64,000 bases of DNA, taken from positions 515,053 to 579,052 of the forward strand of contig NZ_LN898221.1 of NCBI RefSeq assembly GCF_001457815.1, in the 5' to 3' direction. A model generated the notes under the pieces. It was not told the DNA's origin and searched no databases. It worked only from the letters and a program-made list of their open reading frames with translations. This DNA comes from Vitreoscilla massiliensis (GTDB lineage: Bacteria; Pseudomonadota; Gammaproteobacteria; Burkholderiales; Neisseriaceae). Each line of letters starts with the position of its first letter. The stretch's first letter is position 1. The translations under genes were made by a program, and so were the position numbers. Shown here in pieces: positions 54,449 through 61,586 of the stretch.

Positions 54449-54889
54449 ATGACAACACTGGGACTGCCCCAATGGTTTTTGTGGGCCAGCGCTTCCGCCG
54501 TATTTGCCGCCCTCACCGCCATTTTTGCCAAACTGGGCCTGAAAAACATCGATTCTGATTACGCTACCTTTATCCGCACCGTGGTGATTTTGGTTGCTTT
54601 GGCGTGTTTCTTAAGCTATACCGGCAAATGGCAAGATCCCAGTGCCTTATCCGCGCAAAACTGGACGTTTTTGGTGTTGTCCGGTTTGGCCACCGGCGCG
54701 TCTTGGTTGGCCTACTTCAAGGCTTTGCAAATCGGCGATGCCTCACAAGTGGCACCGGTCGACAAATTCAGCGTGGTCTTGGTCACGGTGTTTGCGGTGT
54801 TGTTCTTAGCTGAGCGCCCGTCTATGCGCGAATGGTTGGGCATAGGTTTGATTTCGCTGGGCGTGCTCACGCTGGCATGGCGACGCTGA
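54449..54889 (+). CDS. Single-EamA-domain membrane protein in the iron operon
   Basis: A 146-residue inner-membrane protein with five helices, one EamA repeat only (LWASASAVFAALTAIFAKLGLKN, AYFKALQIGDASQVAPVDKFSVVLV, FLAERPSMREWLGIGLISLGVL). Such half-size transporters are thought to work as dimers. The ATG at 54449 fits; a GTG nine codons earlier is open. It lies 51 bases after a Fur box and 14 bases before the permease gene, so it is probably the first gene of the uptake operon. Substrate unknown; a siderophore-related role is only inferred. Confidence 0.82.
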   Translation: MTTLGLPQWFLWASASAVFAALTAIFAKLGLKNIDSDYATFIRTVVILVALACFLSYTGKWQDPSALSAQNWTFLVLSGLATGASWLAYFKALQIGDASQVAPVDKFSVVLVTVFAVLFLAERPSMREWLGIGLISLGVLTLAWRR

Positions 54890-54903
54890 GGTACGGGCGC
54901 ATC

Positions 54904-55857
54904 ATGTTAAAACTGCGTTTTCTGTTTCCGCTTACCCTCATCTTGGCAGTGGTATCCATTTTCATCGGCGTTGGCAATGTCAGCTTGGCTGGCTTGCTCG
55001 CTGGTCGCAGCGAAGATTGGCTGCTGTTGGCCAACAGCCGTTTGCCACGCTTGATTTCCATTGTCATCGCCGGCGCCAGCCTCAGCATTTGCGGGCTGAT
55101 TTTACAATGCTTAAGCCGCAACCGCTTTGTCTCTCCTACCACCGCGGGTTTGGAAGATTCGGCGCGCTTTGGGGTGTTATTGGCCTTGATACTGTTGCCC
55201 GCGAGCACAGGCTGGGTGCAAACCTCGTTTGCGGCGCTGACCACGTTTGCCGGCGCCATGTGTTTTATGGCCATACTCAACACCTTAAAACACCGTGATA
55301 CCGTGTTTGTGCCCCTCGTTGGCATGATGTTTGGCAACATCATCAATTCCATCACTGTGTTTTTTGCGCTGCAATTTGATTTGCTGCAAAACATCAATGC
55401 ATGGTTGCAAGGCGATTTTTCCAGCGTGCTAAGCGGCCGTTATGAAACGCTGTTCATCAGCATCCCCGCGTTGATTTTGGCCTATGTGTATGCGCAGCGC
55501 TTTGTGCTGGCAGGCATGGGCGAAGACTTTGCGGTGAATTTGGGCGTCAATTACAAACGCACCATGGCGCTGGGTTTGGTGTTGGTCGCCATCGTCACCG
55601 CCGTGGTCATCGTCACCGTGGGCTCGATTCCGTTTTTAGGCTTAATCGTGCCGAATTTGGTGGCGCTGTATTTGGGCGACAATTTAAAACTCACGCTGCC
55701 ACACACTGCCGTGGTCGGTGCCTTATTGGTATTGATTTGCGACATTACAGGCCGCATGGTGTTGTATCCGTATGAAATTTCGGTCAGCTTGATCATGGGC
55801 ATCATCGGCAGTGTGGTGTTCTTAAGCATGTTATTAAAGAGGTACCGTCATGGCTGA
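54904..55857 (+). CDS. Iron-siderophore ABC transporter permease (FecCD family)
   Basis: A 317-residue inner-membrane permease with about nine helices. The FecCD signature LPRLISIVIAGASLSICGLILQ, the GxxxxNxxxF region and GSIPFLGLIVPNLVALYLG near the C-terminus are present. It is closest in kind to CeuB, FatD or VctD. It is the first of two permeases, and its stop overlaps the next start by eight bases. Confidence 0.9.
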   Translation: MLKLRFLFPLTLILAVVSIFIGVGNVSLAGLLAGRSEDWLLLANSRLPRLISIVIAGASLSICGLILQCLSRNRFVSPTTAGLEDSARFGVLLALILLPASTGWVQTSFAALTTFAGAMCFMAILNTLKHRDTVFVPLVGMMFGNIINSITVFFALQFDLLQNINAWLQGDFSSVLSGRYETLFISIPALILAYVYAQRFVLAGMGEDFAVNLGVNYKRTMALGLVLVAIVTAVVIVTVGSIPFLGLIVPNLVALYLGDNLKLTLPHTAVVGALLVLICDITGRMVLYPYEISVSLIMGIIGSVVFLSMLLKRYRHG

Positions 55858-56803
55858 GAGCAAGCGCTTGTGGCTGATGTTGGCCGTGACTTTGGCTTTG
55901 GTTGGCGTGTATTTTGTGTGGGACAACAGCCAATTCACGCCGTTTGTGAACCTGTTGCGACTCAAGACTTTGGGGGCAATTTTTGTCACCGCCATGGCTT
56001 TGGGCAGTGCCACGCTGTTGTTTCATGCCATCTCCAATAACCGCATTGTGACCCCGTCCTCATTGGGACTGGAATTCTTGTATGTGCTCGCCAAAACCAG
56101 TTTTGTGTTTTTCTTTGGCAGCGCCGCCTTGATGCACATGAATGTGGTGTGGCAATTTGTGTTTGGCTGCGCCATCTTAATCGGCTTTGCCTTGTTGCTG
56201 TACCGCATGTTTTTCCAAAGCGGGCGCGAGAATGTGTTTTATCTGCTGCTCATCGGCATGATATGCATGTCTTTGTTCATGACCACCAACACCTTCTTGG
56301 GCATGTTGATGAACCCGAACGAGTTTCAAATCGCCCAAGACGCCGGCTTTGCCACCTTTAACCAAGTCGATGCCACGGTGCTGACTTTAGCGGCCTGTAT
56401 CGTTATCCCGCTCACGCTGTACAGCTTCAGCCTGTCGCGTCAATTGGATGTGCTCGGTTTGGGGCGCGAAACCGCGATTAATTTGGGCATAGATTACGAG
56501 CGCTTTGGCAAACGGGTGATGGTGATTGTGGCGGTATTGATGGCCACCGCCACTTCTTTGGCAGGACCGATGTTTTTCTTTGGCCTGTTGATTCTGAATG
56601 TGACGCTGCAATGGCTGCCGACCTTCCGCCACCGTTTGCTGTTTCCCGCCATCATCTTGGTCAGCACCATGGTTCTGGTGCTGGGGCAAACCGTGGTCTT
56701 ACACCTACTCAATTTTAAAACCGAATTGGACGTCATCATCAATTTTGTTGGTGGCCTGTACTTCTTCTGGTTGCTTTTAAAAGCGAACAAACAATGGCAA
56801 TAG
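55850..56803 (+). CDS. Iron-siderophore ABC transporter permease, second subunit
   Basis: A 317-residue permease of the same family, with nine or so helices, GSATLLFHAISNNRIVTPSSLGLE near the start and LGLGRETAINLGIDYERFGKRV before the last helices. It should pair with the preceding permease (CeuC/FatC type). AAAGAGG lies before its ATG. The stop overlaps the ATPase gene by ten bases, which indicates translational coupling. Confidence 0.9.
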   Translation: MAESKRLWLMLAVTLALVGVYFVWDNSQFTPFVNLLRLKTLGAIFVTAMALGSATLLFHAISNNRIVTPSSLGLEFLYVLAKTSFVFFFGSAALMHMNVVWQFVFGCAILIGFALLLYRMFFQSGRENVFYLLLIGMICMSLFMTTNTFLGMLMNPNEFQIAQDAGFATFNQVDATVLTLAACIVIPLTLYSFSLSRQLDVLGLGRETAINLGIDYERFGKRVMVIVAVLMATATSLAGPMFFFGLLILNVTLQWLPTFRHRLLFPAIILVSTMVLVLGQTVVLHLLNFKTELDVIINFVGGLYFFWLLLKANKQWQ

Positions 56804-57558
56804 ACATTTCGCATTTGCACAAACGCTATGACAACAAAACCGTGGTCGACGATGTCAGCCTCACCATTCCTAAAGGCCAAATCACCTCGTTTATCGGCCC
56901 CAATGGTGCGGGTAAATCGACGGTGCTGTCCATGATCAGCCGCTTATTGCCCATGGATGGCGGCAAAGTCTTGCTCGATGGCGACGACATCAGCGGACTG
57001 AAAAGCCGCGACATCGCCCGCCGTTTGGCGATATTAAAACAAAGCAACCATGTCGACTTGCGCTTGAGCGTGGAAGACTTGGTGGCGTTTGGACGCTTTC
57101 CGTATTCGCAAGGCGTGCTCACCGCTGAAGACAAACGCTTTATCGACGAAGCCATTGATTACATGGACTTGGGCGATTTGCGCCAACGTTATTTAAACCA
57201 ATTATCTGGCGGCCAACGCCAACGCGCGTTTATCGCGATGGTATTGGCACAAGACACGGACTACGTGCTGCTGGACGAACCACTGAACAACCTCGACATG
57301 AAACATTCAGCACAAATCATGCGTGTGCTGCAGAAACTGTGTCATGACAAAAACAAAACCATCGTCATTGTCATCCACGACATCAATTTCGCCTCGGTCT
57401 ATTCCGACCACATTTTTGCGATGCAAGATGGGCGTTTGGTGTTTTCTGGTTCACCGACAGACTTGATGCACAGCGAGCGATTGGAAAGCATTTTTGGCTT
57501 TCACATGCCGGTGGAGCAAGTCGGTGAACACCGTCTGGGTTTGTATTTTATTGCTTAA
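56794..57558 (+). CDS. Iron-siderophore ABC transporter ATPase
   Basis: A 254-residue ATPase energising the two permeases. Walker A GPNGAGKST (about 37), Q-loop ILKQSNHVD, signature LSGGQRQRAFIAMVLAQ, Walker B YVLLDEPLNNLD and the switch His in IVIHDINFA are all intact. The order permease-permease-ATPase-binding protein matches ceuBCDE of Campylobacter. In neisserial fet loci the binding protein comes first. Confidence 0.93.
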   Translation: MAIDISHLHKRYDNKTVVDDVSLTIPKGQITSFIGPNGAGKSTVLSMISRLLPMDGGKVLLDGDDISGLKSRDIARRLAILKQSNHVDLRLSVEDLVAFGRFPYSQGVLTAEDKRFIDEAIDYMDLGDLRQRYLNQLSGGQRQRAFIAMVLAQDTDYVLLDEPLNNLDMKHSAQIMRVLQKLCHDKNKTIVIVIHDINFASVYSDHIFAMQDGRLVFSGSPTDLMHSERLESIFGFHMPVEQVGEHRLGLYFIA

Positions 57559-57579
57559 TAAATGATATGGAGTAAGCAC

Positions 57580-58536
57580 GTGAAAAAATGTCTTCCAACA
57601 ATTTTGGCCGCCGCATTGGCCTTGGGTTTGGCCGCTTGTGGTCAACAAAGCGACAACAAAACCGCTGCCACCGCCGCCAGCAGCACTACCGCCAGCGCTG
57701 ACCAAATCAGCAGCAAAGCCGGCAACATCAGCGTGCCGGCCGATTTGAGTAAAATTGCCGTTTTGGACTACACCTCACTCGACACCATCAATGCCTTGGG
57801 CGCCACCGACAAAGTCATCGGTTTGCCGTTGTCGTCTGCCGTGCCCACCAGCTTGGCCAGCTTCAAAAGCGACAAATACACCGATTTTGGCGCGGTTAAC
57901 AATGTCAATTTGGAAAAACTCGCCGCTGCCCAACCACAATTGGTGATTGCCGCCGACCGTTTGCAAAAACAAATGGATGCCCTCAAACAAGTGGCACCTA
58001 CTTACCACTACAGCATAGACACCGATAACTATTGGAAAAGCTTCCACGAACAAACCATGAATTTGGCCAAAATCGTCGGCAAAACCAGCGAAGCCGAGCA
58101 GAAATTAAAAACCTTGGATGAAGAAGCGGCCAAAGTCAGCGAGAAAACCAAGGGCAAATCGGCCTTAATCGTGCTCGTGAACAACGACAAATTGATGGCG
58201 TTTGGCCAACACTCGCGTTTTGGTTTAATCCATGACAAATTGGGCTTCACGCCGATAGATGCCAGCATCAAAGTCGGCACCCACGGCCAAAGCATTTCTT
58301 ACGAATACATTGCCGAGAAAAACCCTGACTACCTGTTCATCATCGACCGTGCCTCTGCTGTCACTGGCAAATCAGGCGGTGCCGAAGCAGCGTTGAACAA
58401 CGACATCATCAAACAAACCAAAGCCGCCAAAGAACAACACATCGTGTATTTGGATGCCAACAACTGGTATTTGATGAATGGTGGTTTAAATGCCATGCAT
58501 GAAATGGTGGCTGAAGTGGGCAGTGCAATAAAATAA
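57580..58536 (+). CDS. Siderophore-binding lipoprotein (CeuE/FatB/FetB type)
   Basis: A 318-residue periplasmic binding protein anchored as a lipoprotein (LGLAAC, Cys20), with an Ala/Thr/Ser-rich linker and two helical-backbone lobes. ALGATDKVIGLPLS, AAQPQLVIAADRLQKQMDALKQVAPTYHY and NPDYLFIIDRAS are typical of catecholate-siderophore binders. The start is GTG at 57580, seven bases after GGAG; the ATG at 57562 lies before that site. It ends at a terminator and is the last gene of the operon. Confidence 0.9.
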   Translation: MKKCLPTILAAALALGLAACGQQSDNKTAATAASSTTASADQISSKAGNISVPADLSKIAVLDYTSLDTINALGATDKVIGLPLSSAVPTSLASFKSDKYTDFGAVNNVNLEKLAAAQPQLVIAADRLQKQMDALKQVAPTYHYSIDTDNYWKSFHEQTMNLAKIVGKTSEAEQKLKTLDEEAAKVSEKTKGKSALIVLVNNDKLMAFGQHSRFGLIHDKLGFTPIDASIKVGTHGQSISYEYIAEKNPDYLFIIDRASAVTGKSGGAEAALNNDIIKQTKAAKEQHIVYLDANNWYLMNGGLNAMHEMVAEVGSAIK

Positions 58537-58555
58537 TTTTTAACGCTTGTTTACC

Positions 58556-58585
58556 AAAACCCACTTATTTTAGTGGGTTTTTTTA
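58556..58585 (+). terminator. Rho-independent terminator of the iron operon
   Basis: AAAACCCACT / AGTGGGTTTT with a six-base loop and more T, 20 bases after the stop. Confidence 0.85.
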
Positions 58586-58739
58586 TTTGCGGCAGCACAA
58601 ATATATGTCAATTAATTAGCAGTTAAGCCCAAGGGTTTAGAATTTAACCAAATTATTTATTGCATCGCCTGCCCCCTAGCGCGATAATTGTCCGTTTTTT
58701 CAAACAACGCAACATTTTATATCAAGAAGGTACACTCTG

Positions 58740-60068
58740 ATGAATTTCGACACTGAAATGATGAACGAGCAACCACCACAGAAGAAGAAACAAAAATTCT
58801 ACCAAATCCTGTACGTACAAGTGGTGTTCGCCATTGTCGTCGGTATTGTGTTAGGCCATTTCTTCCCTTCTGTCGGTGAAAGCATGAAACCACTGGGCGA
58901 CGCTTTTATTAAGCTCGTCAAAATGATTATTGCTCCGGTGATATTCTTGACCGTGGTCACCGGTATTGCTGGCATGAGCAATATGAAAACCGTGGGCCGT
59001 GTTGCCGGTAAGGCGATGATTTACTTCATCACCTTCTCGACTTTGGCTTTGGTTATTGGTTTGTATGTGGCCAATTTCTTAAAACCGGGCGCCGGCATGA
59101 ACATCGACCCTGCGACCTTGGACAACAGTAAAGTGGCCGAATACGTGAGCAAAGCGCACGATTCCACCATTACCGGCTTCTTGATGAACATCATTCCCGA
59201 CACCGTGGTCAGCCCTTTGGTGAACGGCAATATCTTGCAAGTGTTGTTTGTGGCGATTATTTTCGGTATTGCCTTGGCATCCGTGGGCGACCGTGGCCGT
59301 CCGGTCTTGAATTTCTTACAAGAATTGTCAGCGCCCGTGTTCAAAATGGTCGCCATCTTGATGAAATTTGCGCCCATCGGTGCGTTTGGTGCGATGGCGT
59401 TTACCATTGGTAAATATGGCATCGGCTCGGTTGGCAATTTGATGTATTTGATTGTGTGCTTCTACATCACTGCCTTGTTGTTCGTGCTCATCGTATTGGG
59501 CGCAGTGGCCCGCTACAACGGCTTCTCCATCATCAAATTGATACGCTACATCAAAGACGAATTGTGGCTGGTATTGGGCACATCTTCTTCTGAAGCGGCC
59601 TTGCCCACTTTGATGAAAAAAATGGAAAAAGTCGGCTGCGAAAAATCCGTGGTCGGTTTGGTGATTCCGATGGGTTATTCGTTTAACTTGGACGGCACCA
59701 ACATCTACATGACCATGGCGTCTATCTTTATTGCCCAAGCCTGTGGCATCGAATTGACCTTACAACAAGAAATCCTGCTCTTATTGGTGGCGATGATTTC
59801 ATCCAAAGGTGCTGCTGGTGTGACCGGCGCGGGTTTCATCACCTTGGCCGCCACTTTATCGGTTGTGCCTACCGTACCGGTTGCCGGCATGGCATTGATT
59901 TTGGGCATAGACCGCTTTATGTCGGAATGCCGCGCCTTGACCAATTTGGTCGGCAATGCCTGCGCCACTTTGGTGGTTGCACGTTGGGAGAAAAAACTCG
60001 ACACCGAAAAAATGCATGCCGTATTGGATGGTCACATCACGGTTGACATCGAAGACGACCACCATTAA
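58740..60068 (+). CDS. dctA: C4-dicarboxylate:cation symporter
   Basis: A 442-residue inner-membrane transporter of the DAACS family, probably for succinate, fumarate and malate. Visible motifs: LGHFFPSVGESMKPLGDAFIKLVKMIIAPVIFLTVVTGIAGM at the start, the serine-rich LGTSSSEAALPTLMKKM hairpin, GYSFNLDGTNIYMTMAS and SKGAAGVTGAGFITLAATLS. Glutamate carriers are close relatives. AAGAAGG lies upstream. Single gene. Confidence 0.92.
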   Translation: MNFDTEMMNEQPPQKKKQKFYQILYVQVVFAIVVGIVLGHFFPSVGESMKPLGDAFIKLVKMIIAPVIFLTVVTGIAGMSNMKTVGRVAGKAMIYFITFSTLALVIGLYVANFLKPGAGMNIDPATLDNSKVAEYVSKAHDSTITGFLMNIIPDTVVSPLVNGNILQVLFVAIIFGIALASVGDRGRPVLNFLQELSAPVFKMVAILMKFAPIGAFGAMAFTIGKYGIGSVGNLMYLIVCFYITALLFVLIVLGAVARYNGFSIIKLIRYIKDELWLVLGTSSSEAALPTLMKKMEKVGCEKSVVGLVIPMGYSFNLDGTNIYMTMASIFIAQACGIELTLQQEILLLLVAMISSKGAAGVTGAGFITLAATLSVVPTVPVAGMALILGIDRFMSECRALTNLVGNACATLVVARWEKKLDTEKMHAVLDGHITVDIEDDHH

Positions 60069-60766
60069 GCATTAAAGCCTTACTATTGAATATGCGGCCT
60101 GTAACTATTTACAGGCCGTGTTTTTATGGATGATAAAAATGAGAAGACTTGGCATTGTTTAAAAACAAGCATTATTTGAACAGACAAACTCAACGCCCCA
60201 ATGTTATCCGAAAAGATACATGTGGTTTTGAATAAACACATAGCTGTCTACATACACTGCCACAACCATCACAAGCTTAAATAACTTGGTATGCGGCCTG
60301 TAAACTGTTTACAGACCGCATTTATATTGGAATAGACAATGAAACCGCTTTGCATTGCTTAAAAACAGAGATTGCCTTGAACTGATACCCTGCAACTGTG
60401 CATTGACCTCTGTAGCTGCATGGAGTTTGAATGCCTGTATCGCCGCCGATATTTAAAGCGATAAATCATCATTAAGCAGTAAATGCCTTGATATGCGGCC
60501 TGTAAACACTTACAGGCTGCATCTTTTTCAGATTGGATAATAAGGTGGTCTTGAATGGCTTAAGAACAGGCATTATTTGAACAAACAAACTGAACACCTA
60601 AACATAGTCCTAAATAATGCATGGGGTTTTGAATCAACATATTGCTGATAACCTACACAACCGCAACCATCACCATGCCTTAAACACCTTGATATGCGGC
60701 CTGTAACTGTTTACAGGCCGTGTTTATCTGTGTTTTGATGCTGCATTACCCATCAGGATACATACC
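60069..60766. repeat. Tandem array of ~200-base repeats, each headed by a DUS hairpin
   Basis: A gene-free stretch of about 700 bases. Hairpins of the type TATGCGGCCTGTAA...TTACAGGCCG begin at 60091, 60290, 60492 and 60693, with periods of 199, 202 and 201 bases. Between them, units one and three share long near-identical blocks, such as GGCATTATTTGAACAAACAA and GTTTTGAATCAACA with small changes, and unit two is more diverged. No coding frame is evident. Each hairpin is followed by T-rich sequence. Confidence 0.8.
60095..60118 (+). terminator. DUS hairpin after dctA, first of the array
   Basis: CGGCCTGTAA-ctat-TTACAGGCCG then GTGTTTTT, 27 bases after the dctA stop. Confidence 0.7.
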
Positions 60767-61270
60767 ATGCCACTGCTTTGGACAGACACACTCAGCGATA
60801 GCGACCTTGATGATTTGGCGCATTTGCTGCTCGCCATCATCGCCAGTCCCGCTTCCATAGGCTTTTTGGCCGATACCGATTTCGCTACCGCACGTTCCTA
60901 TTGGCAAAGCTTGGATTTGCGCCACAAGAAGCTCGCCATTGTGCGCGATGACAGCGGCCACATTGTTGCCACCGTGCAATTGAATTTGGCCACAGCCGGA
61001 AACAGCCGCCACCGAGGTGAAATCGCCAAGCTGATGGTGCACCCGCGTTGCCAAGGTCAAGGCTTGGCCACGACACTGCTCAACGCCGCCGTCACCAGCG
61101 CCCGTGCTGCCGGCCTGAGCCTGTTGGTGCTCGATACCTTAAGCGACTCCCCTGCCGCACGCCTGTACGCACACTTGGGCTGGCAAGCCGCAGGCAGCAT
61201 CCCCAATTACGCCAGCATGCCCAATGGCGAATTGGCAGCGACGACGTATTACTATTTGGACATAGCGTAA
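60767..61270 (+). CDS. GNAT-family N-acetyltransferase
   Basis: A 167-residue acetyltransferase. The acetyl-CoA site is IAKLMVHPRCQGQGLATTLL (about 88-107), with LLVLDTLSDSPAARLYAHLGWQAAG completing the GNAT fold. The substrate cannot be predicted. AGGA lies eight bases upstream of the ATG. A DUS terminator follows. Confidence 0.85.
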   Translation: MPLLWTDTLSDSDLDDLAHLLLAIIASPASIGFLADTDFATARSYWQSLDLRHKKLAIVRDDSGHIVATVQLNLATAGNSRHRGEIAKLMVHPRCQGQGLATTLLNAAVTSARAAGLSLLVLDTLSDSPAARLYAHLGWQAAGSIPNYASMPNGELAATTYYYLDIA

Positions 61271-61296
61271 TGCAATCATCAGGACACCAAACATAT

Positions 61297-61328
61297 AAAG
61301 CGGCCTGTAAACACTTACAGGCCGCTTT
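61297..61328 (+). terminator. DUS inverted-pair terminator
   Basis: AAAGCGGCCTGTAA-acac-TTACAGGCCGCTTT, 27 bases after the acetyltransferase stop. Confidence 0.78.
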
Positions 61329-61330
61329 TA

Positions 61331-61586
61331 AATAATAACAAATCTAAACGCCATTTTTGAACTTATTGTAATTTGTCTCAAATGCATTAAACATAGTCAA
61401 TGGCTGATTTATTGCATTTCCTAGCACTGGTACGTCAACTAAATCAGTTTCAATGTCACACTGAGCATCGACTCTGTCAACTTATATTAAATTTTGCTAT
61501 ATTACTCTAGCAATGCCATGCCCTCACACTCATCACCCATAACATCAAAATAATACATTAATGGCATTGTTTATTAAGGGAATGCA
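61331..61586 (+). other. AT-rich upstream region of the autotransporter gene
   Basis: Presumably carries the promoter of the autotransporter. Nothing specific is recognisable apart from AAGGG six bases before the ATG. Confidence 0.4.
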
